The notes: generated by a model not told the origin, from the letters alone. DNA of 64,000 nt from an uncultured Clostridia bacterium (GCA_944384235.1 CALWSP010000025.1:124001-188000), one strand, 5' to 3'; counted from the stretch's first letter, positions 1 to 9,765 are shown. Program-made: numbers and translations.

Positions 1-861
1 TCAGCAGTTTTATGGGAAAGTTTCTACAATAAAATTGCAAAAAAACAAAACACAGTAAAAGACTTTTCTGCAGTAATCACAGGTCTTTTGCTTGCTCTTA
101 ATATCCCTGCTCTTTCCTTTAACGAGCACCCAATAGCAATTTTTGCTCTTCCTATTCTTGGAACAGGCTTTGCAATTATAATAGCAAAAATGCTTTTTGG
201 TGGTTTAGGTCAAAACTTCATTAACCCAGCTCTAGCTGGTAGAGCTTTTTTAGTTGCTTCCTACCCAACGCTAGTAACAGGTTCAGTTTTTAAAGAGTCA
301 AACTTTATGCCAGTAATATCTAGTGCAACAGTAGACACAGCAAGCTATGCAACACCACTTTCAAACATTAAAGCTGGTGCTAGCTATGGAGCAGACTTAA
401 TGCAAGGTCTACTTGGAAACACAGGCGGAACAATAGGCGAAACTTGTGCAATAGCGCTAATATTAGGTGGCATATACCTCATATACAAAAAAGTAATTTC
501 TTGGAAAATTCCAGTAACATTTATTTTAACAGTTTTAGTCTTTACATATATCTTCAAATTCTGTGGAATTGAAGGTGCTTTAAACAGAAACTACACAGAG
601 CTTTTTTATGGTGGTCTTATGCTTGGTGCGTTTTTTATGGCAACAGACTATGCTTCCTCTCCAGTCACTCCAATAGGTCAATACATTATGGGCTTTGGTT
701 GTGGTTTTATAACAGTTTTAATAAGAATTTTTGGTGGCTATCCTGAAGGCGTGTCCTACTCTATTCTTCTTATGAACCTTTGCGTGCCTTTAATTGACAG
801 ATGGACTTTCCCAAGAACATTTGGCCATAAAAGCCCAGCAAAAGCTAAGGAGGTGAAATAA
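1..861 (+). CDS. rnfD: RnfD, electron transport complex membrane subunit (5' end outside window)
   Basis: This is an integral membrane subunit of the Rnf complex, which couples ferredoxin:NAD+ oxidoreduction to ion transport. The frame is open from base 1, so the gene starts upstream; the TTG at 88 is internal. Several hydrophobic segments are visible, including one near the C-terminus with GFGCGF. The RnfD/NqrB family carries a covalent FMN on the Thr of a Dxx(S/T)GAT motif. Here the equivalent appears to be DTASYAT, with the Thr codon at 352-354, so Tyr stands where Gly is usual. The gene ends one base before rnfG and heads the order D-G-E-A-B typical of clostridial rnf operons; rnfC is expected just upstream. 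Confidence 0.95.
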   Translation, partial: SAVLWESFYNKIAKKQNTVKDFSAVITGLLLALNIPALSFNEHPIAIFALPILGTGFAIIIAKMLFGGLGQNFINPALAGRAFLVASYPTLVTGSVFKESNFMPVISSATVDTASYATPLSNIKAGASYGADLMQGLLGNTGGTIGETCAIALILGGIYLIYKKVISWKIPVTFILTVLVFTYIFKFCGIEGALNRNYTELFYGGLMLGAFFMATDYASSPVTPIGQYIMGFGCGFITVLIRIFGGYPEGVSYSILLMNLCVPLIDRWTFPRTFGHKSPAKAKEVK

Positions 862-862
862 T

Positions 863-1420
863 ATGTCAAATATTATTAAACCAGCTGTTGTTTTGTTAAT
901 CTTCTCTGTTGTTGCTGCAGGTCTTTTAGGCTATGTAAACCAAATAACTGCAGAACCTATTGCAGCAAGAGAATTAGAGGCAACTCAAAGCAGTATGAAA
1001 GCAGTTTTGCCAAATGCTGATAGCTTTGGAGAAACAATAGAAGTAAATGAAGGTGATGTATCTTCTGTTACACCAGCCTTTGATGCAAATAAAAACGAAA
1101 TAGGCTACGCAGTAGCAATAACAACAAAAGGCTTTTCTGCTGGCTTAAAATTAATGTATGGTGTTGATTCTAACGGCGTAATTACAGGCCTTTCAATAGT
1201 AGATTGCTCAAATGAAACTCCAGGTCTTGGTGCAAATGCAGCAAATGAAAGTTTTTATTCCCTTTTCACAGGCAAAACATCAGGTGTAGCTGTTGATAAA
1301 GACGGTGGCGAAATTGAATCCATAACAGGTGCTACAATAACATCAAGAGCTGTTGCAAACGCTGCAAACACAGCAATAGACTATGTTAAAGAAAACTATT
1401 TGATTGGAGGAGTGAATTAA
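863..1420 (+). CDS. rnfG: RnfG, FMN-carrying subunit of Rnf complex
   Basis: RnfG is a membrane-anchored flavoprotein that passes electrons within the Rnf complex on the outer face of the membrane. The 185-residue product has one N-terminal transmembrane helix (about residues 6-26), then an FMN-binding domain. The flavinylation motif TGATITS is near residue 155, and Thr158 is the likely covalent FMN site. The SD AAGGAGG lies inside the end of rnfD, and the stop codon overlaps the rnfE start by one base, so translational coupling is likely. The length is normal for the family. Confidence 0.96.
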   Translation: MSNIIKPAVVLLIFSVVAAGLLGYVNQITAEPIAARELEATQSSMKAVLPNADSFGETIEVNEGDVSSVTPAFDANKNEIGYAVAITTKGFSAGLKLMYGVDSNGVITGLSIVDCSNETPGLGANAANESFYSLFTGKTSGVAVDKDGGEIESITGATITSRAVANAANTAIDYVKENYLIGGVN

Positions 1421-2022
1421 TGAATCCAGCTAAAATAATAAAAAACGGAATAATAAATGAAAACCCAACTTTTGTTCAAGTAATAGGTATGTGTCCAACT
1501 TTGGCAGTAACTTCCTCTGCTGAAAACGGAATTGGTATGGGGCTTTCTACAACAGCAGTTCTTATCTGTTCAAACTTTGTTATTTCTTTAATTAGAAAAA
1601 TAGTTCCAGATTCAGTAAGAATACCTTGCTATGTAGTTGTAATCGCTTCCTTTGTAACGTTGGTTCAAATGCTTTTAAAAGCTTATGTTCCAGCCCTTGA
1701 TAAAAGCTTAGGCGTTTATATCCCTCTTATTGTAGTAAACTGCCTTATTCTTGCAAGAGCAGAAGCATATGCAAGCAAAAACAACCCAGTTTCTTCACTT
1801 TTTGATGGAATTGGTATGGGCTTAGGCTTCACTTTAGCTTTAACAGTTCTTGGCACAGTAAGAGAATTTTTAGGAAATGGCAGTGTTTTTGGCTTTGCTA
1901 TTTTGCCAGAAAATTGCAAAACATTACTTATGATTTTACCTCCAGGTGCTTTCATCACATTAGCATTTTTAATGGTATTAGTTAATTTAATTAAAAACAA
2001 AAAGCAGGAGGTGGCTAAATAA
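1420..2022 (+). CDS. rnfE: RnfE, membrane subunit of Rnf complex
   Basis: This polytopic subunit of about 200 residues belongs to the RnfA/RnfE (NqrD/NqrE) family, whose two members form an inverted pair in the membrane around an Fe-S centre. The N-terminal ENPTFVQVIGMCPTLAVT is the family signature with its conserved Cys, and about six hydrophobic helices follow. The start overlaps the rnfG stop by one base and the stop overlaps the rnfA start in the same way. A GGAGG is well placed before the ATG. Confidence 0.96.
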   Translation: MNPAKIIKNGIINENPTFVQVIGMCPTLAVTSSAENGIGMGLSTTAVLICSNFVISLIRKIVPDSVRIPCYVVVIASFVTLVQMLLKAYVPALDKSLGVYIPLIVVNCLILARAEAYASKNNPVSSLFDGIGMGLGFTLALTVLGTVREFLGNGSVFGFAILPENCKTLLMILPPGAFITLAFLMVLVNLIKNKKQEVAK

Positions 2023-2594
2023 TGAGTTTGTTTGTTACCTTAATGGCTGCAATTTTTGTAAATAACTTTATTTTTTCTAAATTCTTAGGTATATGCCCTT
2101 TCCTTGGCGTGTCAAAAAAAGTAGAAACAGCCGCTGGTATGGGTGTTGCGGTAATTTTCGTTATTGCCCTTGCTTCTGCAGCAACTTGGTTGGTATATAA
2201 CTTCATTTTAGTAAAACTTGGCTTAGAATATTTATATAACATAGCCTTTATTTTAATAATTGCATCTTTAGTTCAGTTTGTAGAAATGTTTATAAAAAAG
2301 AGCTCACCATCTCTCTATCAAGCTCTTGGTGTTTATCTTCCCCTTATAACAACAAACTGTGCTGTTCTTGGTGTAACAGTTACAAATATGGAAAGTGGCT
2401 ATAACTTTATAACATCTTTAGTTAATGGTGTTGGTGCTGCTGTTGGTTTTGCTCTTGCAATTGTGTTGTTTGCAGGCGTAAGAGAAAGAATTGAAAAAGC
2501 TCCAATTCCAAAAGCTTTCCAAGGCTTTCCTATTGCACTTATAACTGCTGGTCTTATGTCAATTGCCTTTTTAGGCTTTTCAGGTATGTTATAA
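2022..2594 (+). CDS. rnfA: RnfA, membrane subunit of Rnf complex
   Basis: RnfA is the partner of RnfE in the membrane core of the Rnf complex. The 190-residue product has about six transmembrane segments and the signature NNFIFSKFLGICPFLGVSKK near the N-terminus, with the conserved Cys that is taken to ligate an Fe-S centre with its RnfE counterpart. The start overlaps the rnfE stop by one base, and the SD AGGAGG sits in the end of rnfE. It is 15 bases upstream of rnfB in the same operon. Confidence 0.96.
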   Translation: MSLFVTLMAAIFVNNFIFSKFLGICPFLGVSKKVETAAGMGVAVIFVIALASAATWLVYNFILVKLGLEYLYNIAFILIIASLVQFVEMFIKKSSPSLYQALGVYLPLITTNCAVLGVTVTNMESGYNFITSLVNGVGAAVGFALAIVLFAGVRERIEKAPIPKAFQGFPIALITAGLMSIAFLGFSGML

Positions 2595-2609
2595 TAAGGA
2601 GGGTGAAAA

Positions 2610-3428
2610 ATGGAATTATCAAGTATTTTATTTCCTGTACTTGTTTTAGGCAGTATGGGTGTATTATTTGGTGTTGTTTTAGGCTTTGCCTCAATAATTT
2701 TTAAAGTTGAGCAAGACCCAAAAATACCTTTAGTTAGAGAATGTTTGCCAGGAGCTAACTGTGGTGGTTGTGGCTATGCTGGTTGTGATGCTTTAGCCGA
2801 AGCAATAGCAAAAGGAGATGCAAAAGTAACAGCTTGCCCTGTTGGTGGCCAGTCAACTGCTGAGAAAATTGCAGAGGTTATGGGGGTTGAAGCTTCAGCA
2901 ACTGAAAGAACAACTGCCTTTGTAAAATGTAACGGAGATTGTGAAAAAGCTAATTCAAAATATGAATACTATGGTGCAAAAGATTGTAGCTTTGAAAACA
3001 CTATTTCTGGCGGACATAAATCCTGCTCCTACGGCTGTCTTGGTGATGGTAGCTGTGTAGCTGTTTGTGAATTTGACGCTATTCATATTGTAAATGGCGT
3101 AGCTGTTGTAGATATGGAAAAATGTGTGTCTTGTGGAGCTTGTATTAACGCTTGCCCTAAAAACCTCATTGAATTAGTTCCATATAACAAAAAAATCAGA
3201 GTTGCTTGTAACTCCCTTGACCAAGGTGCAGTGGCTATGAAAGCTTGTAAAGTTTCTTGCATAGGGTGTAGTAAATGTGCAAACACTTGCCCATCTCAAG
3301 CAATAGATATGATTTCAAAAACTAACCTTACACCTCCAGCTAAACTAGCTAAAATTGACTACGAAAAATGTACTCAATGCGAACAATGTGTAAGCGTTTG
3401 TCCAAAAAATGCAATAGTTAAATTATAA
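2610..3428 (+). CDS. rnfB: RnfB, iron-sulfur subunit of Rnf complex
   Basis: RnfB is the expected entry point for electrons from reduced ferredoxin. The 272-residue protein has an N-terminal membrane helix (about residues 5-30), then an Fe-S domain with the CLPGANCGGCGYAGC motif, then a C-terminal part with repeated ferredoxin-type cysteine motifs such as CVSCGACINACP and CTQCEQCVSVCP. It follows rnfA by 15 bases with a strong GGAGG and is the last gene of the operon; a clear terminator follows about 35 bases later. Confidence 0.96.
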   Translation: MELSSILFPVLVLGSMGVLFGVVLGFASIIFKVEQDPKIPLVRECLPGANCGGCGYAGCDALAEAIAKGDAKVTACPVGGQSTAEKIAEVMGVEASATERTTAFVKCNGDCEKANSKYEYYGAKDCSFENTISGGHKSCSYGCLGDGSCVAVCEFDAIHIVNGVAVVDMEKCVSCGACINACPKNLIELVPYNKKIRVACNSLDQGAVAMKACKVSCIGCSKCANTCPSQAIDMISKTNLTPPAKLAKIDYEKCTQCEQCVSVCPKNAIVKL

Positions 3429-3461
3429 TAATTTTATTTAACTATTAATTAAACTTTAAAC

Positions 3462-3495
3462 AAAAAGTACCACTATAATGGTACTTTTTGTTTTT
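3462..3495 (+). terminator. Rho-independent terminator of the rnf operon
   Basis: An 11-bp perfect stem (3462-3472 with 3479-3489) with a 6-base loop is followed by a run of T. It lies just after rnfB. Confidence 0.85.
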
Positions 3496-3531
3496 CGAAA
3501 ATTTATATTATTTAACAAGGAATTTATAATT

Positions 3532-3968
3532 ATGATAGAAATAAAAGAAAGAAACAATAAACTAATTGAACAACTGCTTGATGTTTGGGAAAAATCCGTA
3601 AAAGAAACACACCTTTTTTTGTCAAATGAAGAAATTAAAAATATAAAACAATATGTCCCTTTTGCTCTAAAATCTGTCCCTAATCTTATTATTGAAACAG
3701 ATGAAAACAATCTTCCTGTTGCCTTTATGGGAATTGATAACGAAAAATTAGAATGTTGTTTTTAAGTCCATCAAAGCGTGGTAAAGGAATAGGAAAAACT
3801 TTGCTAGAATATGGCTTTAAAAAATATAATGTAAAAGAAGTTGTTGTTAATGAACAAAATCCTTCTGCAAAAGCATTTTATGAACATTTAGGCTTTAAAG
3901 TCTATAAAAGGTCAGAAGTTGATGAACAAGGAAATCCTTATCCAATCCTGTTTATGAAAATAAAATAA
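3532..3968 (+). pseudogene. YjaB-like GNAT acetyltransferase, split by a -1 frameshift
   Basis: The two halves of a GNAT N-acetyltransferase lie in different frames. The first half starts at ATG 3532 (SD AAGG at 3517-3520) and contains the SVKETHLFLS segment. The second half contains the acetyl-CoA loop RGKGIGK and the C-terminal VNEQNPSAKAFYEHLGFK and EVDEQGNPYP segments, a pattern I recognise from E. coli YjaB. The first frame ends at a TAA in 3763-3765, but one extra A near 3753 would join it to KLEMLFLSP, the usual beta-4 sequence before the loop. Either the gene is inactivated or one base is missing from the assembly. All other conserved parts look intact, so any inactivation is recent. 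Confidence 0.85.
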
Positions 3969-4028
3969 AAGGTGATTATACCAAAAATTTAATTTCTACA
4001 CAACCACCTTTTTATCCCCAAATATAAA

Positions 4029-4277
4029 CTACTTCTTTTTATGTGCAGTAATAATTGTATAGCTACTTGCATTTACAGTTATTACATACCTATCCACACT
4101 AATATACCAGTTTTTACCCTTTCTTTCAATTTCTGCTTCTTGTAAACAAATTTTGTCCTTACACCAGTTAACAACATCTTCTATTTCTAATGAAATGTTC
4201 TTTATAATACGAATTTCTCCTAATTCAGTTGTATGAATTTTATCAATATTTTTTAATAACTCATACTTATTATACAT
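4029..4277 (-). CDS. Small DUF3781-like protein
   Basis: This 82-residue soluble protein has a good SD (AAGGGGAAATTAAA before ATG). Its layout, LLKNIDKIHTTELG followed by ERKGKNWYISVDRYVITVN and SYTIITAHK, resembles the DUF3781 family, small proteins of unknown function in Firmicutes. The resemblance is recalled by eye, not searched. It sits alone between the GNAT relic and pyk; a terminator upstream separates it from pyk. I do not infer a function. Confidence 0.6.
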   Translation of the reverse strand: MYNKYELLKNIDKIHTTELGEIRIIKNISLEIEDVVNWCKDKICLQEAEIERKGKNWYISVDRYVITVNASSYTIITAHKKK

Positions 4278-4301
4278 TTTAATTTCCCCTTTTATTTCAA
4301 T

Positions 4302-4334
4302 AAAAAAGCTGTAATTTGTTAATTACAGCTTTTT
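4302..4334 (-). terminator. Terminator downstream of pyruvate kinase
   Basis: A 13-bp perfect stem (4303-4315 with 4322-4334) is flanked by A/T runs that read as U on the minus transcript. It lies between the pyk stop (4349) and the next gene. Confidence 0.85.
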
Positions 4335-4348
4335 GTCTATCTTAAATA

Positions 4349-6118
4349 TTATCTTTTCTCAATGCTAACAGTGCCCTTCTTGCTGTCAATATGAACAAGT
4401 AACTTCTCTGGCATAATTGTGTCAACATTGCTGTCGCAAATAATGCAAGGAATGTTTAACTCCTTAGCTAAATCTACTGCGTGAGTAAAGTCAGCTTTAA
4501 CACTTTCAGAACCAGCAATAATAGCACTAGCTTTCATCATATAAGGAATAAGAGCCTTGTCATCGTTAGATGTAACAAAAATATCTCCAGCTTTAAATCT
4601 AAGCTTAGCATCTTCAAAAGTAGCACAAACATTAGTGTGAGCAGTAACATCATCAGCGTTAACCATTGACTTACCCTTTAATAAAACATCGCCAACAATA
4701 CCAACTTTAATAGTGTTAGTAGAGCCAGTTGTGCCAAGAGGAGTACCGCCTGTAAACACCATAAGGTCGCCTTCGTTCACTAAACCAAGGTCAAGAGCCT
4801 TGTCAGCTAAAGCGTCAAATAATGTAGACATACTCTTTTTCTCTAAATCAATCATCATAGGAGTAGTGCCCCAGATAAGGTTAAGCTGTCTGCAAGTTCT
4901 TTCGTTAGGAGAGCAACCTAAAATGTCAGTAGCTGGTCTATACTTAGATACAGCTCTAACAGCTCTACCAGTTAAAGTAATAGTAGAAATAACAGAAGCA
5001 TTTAAATCGTTAGCAGTTGTGCAAGCAGAGTGGCTAACAGCACTTGTAATGTTTCTTACTCTGCAACAATCTGTATAATCTTCATTAAATCTCTTAGCAT
5101 AGTCAATAGATGCTTCAATTTGTCTAGCAATTCTGTCCATAGCCTTAACAGCTTCAACTGGGTAATCACCCTGAGCAGTTTCTCCAGAAAGCATAATAGC
5201 GTCTGTAAAGTCAAAAATAGAGTTAGCTACGTCGTTAACCTCAGCTCTTGTTGGTCTAGGGTTGTCAATCATAGAGTTAAGCATTTGAGTTGCAGTAATA
5301 ACTGGCTTGCCCTTTTCCATACATTTTTTAATAAGCATCTTCTGAACAAGAGGAACTTCCTCAAAAGGAATTTCAACACCAAGGTCACCTCTAGCAACCA
5401 TAATACCGTCAGTAACTTCAAGAATTTCATCAATGTTATCCACACCATCTCTGTTTTCAATTTTAGAGATAATATGAATATCACTACCACCACATTCTTC
5501 AAGTACCTTTTTAATTTCTAAAACGTCCTTAGCAGAACGGATAAAGGAAGCAGCGATATAGTCAACACCAACACTTACACCAAATTTAATGTCAGCAATA
5601 TCCTTTTCTGTAAGAGCTGGAAGGTTAATGTGAACATTAGGAAGGTTAACACCTTTCTTAGTTCCAAGAAGGCCAGAGTTAACAACCTTACAAATAACAT
5701 CATTACCCTTAATTTCAGTAACAGTAAGCTCAATAAGACCATCGTCAATAAGAACTGTTGAACCAACACTTAAATCCTTAGCAAAATCAGCGTAAGTAAC
5801 AGCAACTCTAGTGTTGTCACCAACAATGTCATCAGTAGTGATAGTAAAAGTTTGTCCAACTTCAAGCTGAACTTTCTTGCCATCTACTAAATCTCTTGTT
5901 CTAATTTCTGGGCCTTTAGTGTCAAGAATAATAGGAATAGCAGCCCCAAGTTCTTCTCTAGCCTGCTTTACATTTGCAATTCTAGCACCGTGTTCTTCGT
6001 GGTCACCGTGAGAGAAGTTTAATCTTACTGCACTAATGCCAGCTTCAATAAGGGCCTTAATTTGCTCAACACTATTAGATGCTGGGCCTAAAGTGGAAAC
6101 AATTTTAGTTTTACGCAT
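4349..6118 (-). CDS. pyk: Pyruvate kinase with extra C-terminal domain
   Basis: Pyruvate kinase makes pyruvate and ATP from phosphoenolpyruvate and ADP. The start at 6118 is chosen because it follows AAAGGAGAA and gives the standard MRKTKIVSTLGPAS; an upstream in-frame ATG at 6151 lacks a good SD. At 589 residues it is longer than the approximately 470 of the basic enzyme and matches the long bacillary type with an extra C-terminal domain related to PEP-utilising phospho-carrier domains (roughly residues 477-589). Active-site segments are visible: SKIENRDGV, MVARGDLGVEIP and MLSGETAQGDYP. It appears monocistronic, with a terminator on each side. Confidence 0.97.
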   Translation of the reverse strand: MRKTKIVSTLGPASNSVEQIKALIEAGISAVRLNFSHGDHEEHGARIANVKQAREELGAAIPIILDTKGPEIRTRDLVDGKKVQLEVGQTFTITTDDIVGDNTRVAVTYADFAKDLSVGSTVLIDDGLIELTVTEIKGNDVICKVVNSGLLGTKKGVNLPNVHINLPALTEKDIADIKFGVSVGVDYIAASFIRSAKDVLEIKKVLEECGGSDIHIISKIENRDGVDNIDEILEVTDGIMVARGDLGVEIPFEEVPLVQKMLIKKCMEKGKPVITATQMLNSMIDNPRPTRAEVNDVANSIFDFTDAIMLSGETAQGDYPVEAVKAMDRIARQIEASIDYAKRFNEDYTDCCRVRNITSAVSHSACTTANDLNASVISTITLTGRAVRAVSKYRPATDILGCSPNERTCRQLNLIWGTTPMMIDLEKKSMSTLFDALADKALDLGLVNEGDLMVFTGGTPLGTTGSTNTIKVGIVGDVLLKGKSMVNADDVTAHTNVCATFEDAKLRFKAGDIFVTSNDDKALIPYMMKASAIIAGSESVKADFTHAVDLAKELNIPCIICDSNVDTIMPEKLLVHIDSKKGTVSIEKR

Positions 6119-6301
6119 AATATTCTCCTTTACCATATACATTTTATTCATACTAAATTCATTTTAACACAATAGCTTATAAATTTCTACTATTTTTTTT
6201 CATTTTTACAAACTTTATACTTAATTATATTCTTAACAAAATATCTTATAAATATTGCATAAAAATTATATAAATAATATTATACTTAGTATTATTTATA
6301 A

Positions 6302-6335
6302 TAAAAAGCTGTAAGAACATTCCATTTCTTACAGC
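6302..6335 (-). terminator. Terminator of the ilv-leu cluster
   Basis: A 10-bp stem (6308-6317 with 6326-6335) with an 8-base loop is followed on the minus strand by TTTTTATTAT. It lies immediately after ilvB. The remaining bases up to the pyk start (about 6119-6300) are AT-rich and hold no gene I can see. Confidence 0.85.
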
Positions 6336-6343
6336 CTCTTAAA

Positions 6344-8023
6344 TCATTTCTTATATTCATCTAATGTAATCATATCATCACAAGCCTTGCCAGCAGGTAT
6401 CATAGGAAATACTTTTTCATCTTTTCCTATTTCACAAATAATAAGAGCAGGTCTTTTTGAAGCAATAGCCGCCTTAATAGCGTCATCAACTTCCTCTTCC
6501 CTTGTAACATTAAATGTAACTGCCTTGTAAGCCTCGCCTAATTTAACAAAATCAGTAGCTTTGTCTAAGTTAGTGCTAGAATATCTTGCGTCATAAAATA
6601 AATTTTGCCACTGTCTAACCATTCCAAGAACGTGGTTGTTAATAACAACTTCAATAATTGGAACATCGTTAGCAACAGCAGTAGCCATTTCAATGTGGTT
6701 CATATAAAAACAACCATCTCCAGCTATGTTAAAAACAACCTTGTCTGGCTGGCCAACTTTAGCACCAATTGCAGCTCCAAGGCCATAGCCCATTGTTCCT
6801 AAACCACCAGAAGTTAAGAAATGCCTTGGGTATTTGTTTTCAATAAATTGACAAGCCCACATTTGGTGCTGGCCAACTTCAGTAACAATAATTTCTTCGC
6901 CTTTGCAAATTGCGTTAATTCTCTCCATAATAAACTGAGGCTTTAAAGAACCATCTTTTTCATACTTTAAAGGATAGTCCTTTTTATATTCCTTAGCTTT
7001 TTCTATCCAGCTACTATGCTCAGTTTTTTCTAGCCTAGAATTTAGGATTTTAACAACTTCTCCAACATCTCCAATAATAGAGTTTGTTGTTAATATGTTT
7101 TTGTTTATTTCAGCAGGGTCAATGTCAATATGTAAAATTTTAGCATTAGGTGCAAACTTGTTAAAATTAGTAGCAACTCTGTCACTAAATCTAGCACCCA
7201 TAGCTATAAATAAATCACATTCGTTAGCTAAAAGGTTGCTTGTCTTTGTTCCGTGCATACCAATCATACCTGTGTAGTTAGGGTGGCTAGATGGAATAAC
7301 ACCAAGTCCCATAACAGAACAAGAAACAGGAATGTCTTGGCTTTCAACAAACTTAATTATTTCACTAGACGCTTCAGAAGCAATGCAACCGCCACCACAA
7401 TATAAAAATGGCTTTTGAGCCTTTTTAATAAGCTCAATAGCATTAACTAAGTCTTCTTCTAAAATAGAACTAGTTTTCTTTTCTACAACCTGCGGTTTTT
7501 CAGGTGTATATTCACACATATCTGCCGTAACATCTTTTGTAATGTCAATAAGCACAGGTCCTGGTCTGCCCTTTTTAGCTATATAAAAAGCTTTTCTAAC
7601 AGTTTCAGCTAAATCCTTAACATCTTTTACAATAAAGTTGTGCTTAGTTATAGGCATAGTCACACCAGTAATGTCAATTTCTTGGAAACTATCTCTACCT
7701 AGATATGGTAAAGCAACATTTCCAGTAATAGCAACAATTGGTATACTGTCCATATACGCAGTAGCAATTCCAGTAACAAGGTTGCACGCACCTGGGCCAC
7801 TAGTTGCAATGCAAACACCAACCTTGCCAGTAGCACGAGCATAACCATCAGCTGCGTGAGCAGCTCCTTGCTCGTGAGCTGTTAAATAGTGCTTAATTTC
7901 ATTTTGGTGTTTGTATAAAGCGTCATATATGTTTAAAACTGCACCACCTGGATAACCAAAGACTGTGTCAACGCCCTGCTCTTTTAGACATTCAACCAAA
8001 ATTTCAGAACCGTTTAATAACAT
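6344..8023 (-). CDS. ilvB: Acetolactate synthase, large (catalytic) subunit
   Basis: This TPP-dependent enzyme condenses two pyruvates to acetolactate, or pyruvate with 2-oxobutyrate, at the first shared step of valine, leucine and isoleucine synthesis. The start at 8023 is preferred: GAAAGGG is 8 bases upstream, whereas ATG 8029 and GTG 8032 are too close to it. The 559-residue protein shows the catalytic Glu region TAHEQGAAHAADGYARATG near residue 50 and the TPP/Mg motif GDGCFYMN in the C-terminal domain. It is the last gene of the ilv-leu cluster, 16 bases after ilvD. The context with ilvN favours the biosynthetic rather than the catabolic type. Confidence 0.96.
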   Translation of the reverse strand: MLLNGSEILVECLKEQGVDTVFGYPGGAVLNIYDALYKHQNEIKHYLTAHEQGAAHAADGYARATGKVGVCIATSGPGACNLVTGIATAYMDSIPIVAITGNVALPYLGRDSFQEIDITGVTMPITKHNFIVKDVKDLAETVRKAFYIAKKGRPGPVLIDITKDVTADMCEYTPEKPQVVEKKTSSILEEDLVNAIELIKKAQKPFLYCGGGCIASEASSEIIKFVESQDIPVSCSVMGLGVIPSSHPNYTGMIGMHGTKTSNLLANECDLFIAMGARFSDRVATNFNKFAPNAKILHIDIDPAEINKNILTTNSIIGDVGEVVKILNSRLEKTEHSSWIEKAKEYKKDYPLKYEKDGSLKPQFIMERINAICKGEEIIVTEVGQHQMWACQFIENKYPRHFLTSGGLGTMGYGLGAAIGAKVGQPDKVVFNIAGDGCFYMNHIEMATAVANDVPIIEVVINNHVLGMVRQWQNLFYDARYSSTNLDKATDFVKLGEAYKAVTFNVTREEEVDDAIKAAIASKRPALIICEIGKDEKVFPMIPAGKACDDMITLDEYKK

Positions 8024-8039
8024 ACACATCACCCTTTCT

Positions 8040-9698
8040 TTAACTTAAAACTGCTCCCTTGTCTGCTGAGCTAACAAGTTTAGCATATCTAGCTAAGTAA
8101 CCTTTTTTAATCTTAGGTTCAGGAATTACCCAATTTTTTCTTCTCTCAGCAAGTTCTTCATCGCTAATTAAAACATTTATTTTGCCTTCATTTATATCAA
8201 TTTCAATAATATCCCCTTCTCTAACAAGGCCAATATTACCGCCAGCTGCTGCCTCAGGAGAAACGTGGCCAATGCTAGCACCTCTTGATGCGCCAGAAAA
8301 TCTACCATCTGTAATAAGAGCAACATCTTTGTCAAGTTTCATACCAGCAAGAGCAGATGTAGGAGATAACATTTCTCTCATACCAGGCCCACCCTTAGGT
8401 CCTTCATAAACAATAACAACAACATCGCCTTTAACAATTTTTCCACCAAAAATAGCGTTAATAGCTTCTTCTTCAGAGTTAAACACTCTAGCAGGTCCGC
8501 TGTGTTTAAGCATTTCTTCAGCAACTGCACTTCTTTTAACAACACAACCATCTAAAGCAATGTTTCCCTTTAAAACTGCAATGCCACCTGTGCTAGAATA
8601 TGGGTTTTCCACAGTTCTAATTATGTTTCCGTCAGCATAATTTACATTTTCAAGGTTTTCCCCAACAGTTTTTAACGTAACAGTTAAATTGTCTTTTTCA
8701 ATTAAACCAAGTTTGCTAATTTCTTTCATAACCGCTGGAATACCACCAACTTCATTAAGCTCCTCTATGTAATTTGAGCCAGCTGGAGCTAAATGGCAAA
8801 GGTTAGGTGTTTTTGCACTAATTTCGTTAGCCATATCTAAATTTAATTCTATTCCAGCTTCGTGAGCAATTGCTGGCAAATGAAGCATAGAGTTTGTAGA
8901 ACAGCCAAGTGCCATATCCATAGTAAGAGCGTTTTTAAAAGCTTTTTCGTTCATAATATCTCTAGGCTTAATATCTTTTTCAACTAATTTCATAATTTGC
9001 ATACCAGCTCTTTTTGCTAACCCAATTCTGTCGCCATAAACAGCAGGAATAGTTCCATTTCCTGGAAGTGCCATACCAATTACTTCAGATAAACAGTTCA
9101 TAGAATTAGCAGTATACATACCAGAGCAAGAACCACAACTAGGGCAAGATTTGTTTTCAAACTCTTTTAACTCTTTGTCGTCAATAAGTCCAGCTTCATA
9201 AGCACCAACAGCCTCAAAAGTTTTAGAAAGAGAAAGTTTTTCATTTCCTTTTCTACCAGCAAGCATAGGCCCACCAGAACAAACAATAGATGGAATGTTT
9301 AATCTAGCTGCTGCCATAAGCATACCAGGAACAATTTTGTCACAGTTAGGTATTAAAACTAAACCGTCAAATGCGTGAGCAGTTGCTTGACACTCAACAG
9401 AGTCAGCAATTAATTCTCTTGTAGGTAGAGAATAGTGCATACCTATATGGCCCATTGCAATACCGTCACAAACGCCAATAGCTGGAACTTCAATAGGTGT
9501 GCCACCTGCTGCTAAAATACCAGCTTTAACAGCCTTTGCAATATCATCAAGGTGTGTATGCCCTGGAATAACTTCATTTTGTGCGTTTACAACGCCAATT
9601 AACGGCTTAGACAATTCTTCGTCAGTATAACCCATTGCCTTAAATAAGGAACGGTGTGGAGTTTTGTCTGGGCCTTTTTTTACTCTATCACTTATCAC
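8040..9698 (-). CDS. ilvD: Dihydroxy-acid dehydratase
   Basis: IlvD converts the dihydroxy acids of the valine and isoleucine branches to 2-oxo acids. The start is GTG 9698, preceded by AGGAGG; the next codons give the family N-terminus with [15 protein letters not shown]. Iron-sulfur cysteine segments are PNCDKIVPG and [19 protein letters not shown]. The 552-residue length is normal. It precedes ilvB by 16 bases and follows leuB after a hairpin-bearing gap of about 107 bases. Confidence 0.97.
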   Translation of the reverse strand: MISDRVKKGPDKTPHRSLFKAMGYTDEELSKPLIGVVNAQNEVIPGHTHLDDIAKAVKAGILAAGGTPIEVPAIGVCDGIAMGHIGMHYSLPTRELIADSVECQATAHAFDGLVLIPNCDKIVPGMLMAAARLNIPSIVCSGGPMLAGRKGNEKLSLSKTFEAVGAYEAGLIDDKELKEFENKSCPSCGSCSGMYTANSMNCLSEVIGMALPGNGTIPAVYGDRIGLAKRAGMQIMKLVEKDIKPRDIMNEKAFKNALTMDMALGCSTNSMLHLPAIAHEAGIELNLDMANEISAKTPNLCHLAPAGSNYIEELNEVGGIPAVMKEISKLGLIEKDNLTVTLKTVGENLENVNYADGNIIRTVENPYSSTGGIAVLKGNIALDGCVVKRSAVAEEMLKHSGPARVFNSEEEAINAIFGGKIVKGDVVVIVYEGPKGGPGMREMLSPTSALAGMKLDKDVALITDGRFSGASRGASIGHVSPEAAAGGNIGLVREGDIIEIDINEGKINVLISDEELAERRKNWVIPEPKIKKGYLARYAKLVSSADKGAVLS

Positions 9699-9765
9699 TT
9701 TTCTTTCCTCCTAACAATAAAACTTTAATTTATGTGCTTTAAAAACAAAATAAATTTGTAAAATC

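Noticed and set aside
88-861. rnfD starting at TTG 88
   Set aside because: The frame is open from base 1 with hydrophobic RnfD-like sequence and no SD before the TTG.
4481-5521. Several open frames on the plus strand across pyk
   Set aside because: They have Ser/Thr-rich composition from antisense reading of a well-conserved gene and no SD.
8024-8032. ilvB starts at GTG 8032 or ATG 8029
   Set aside because: Spacing from GAAAGGG is too short; ATG 8023 is well spaced.
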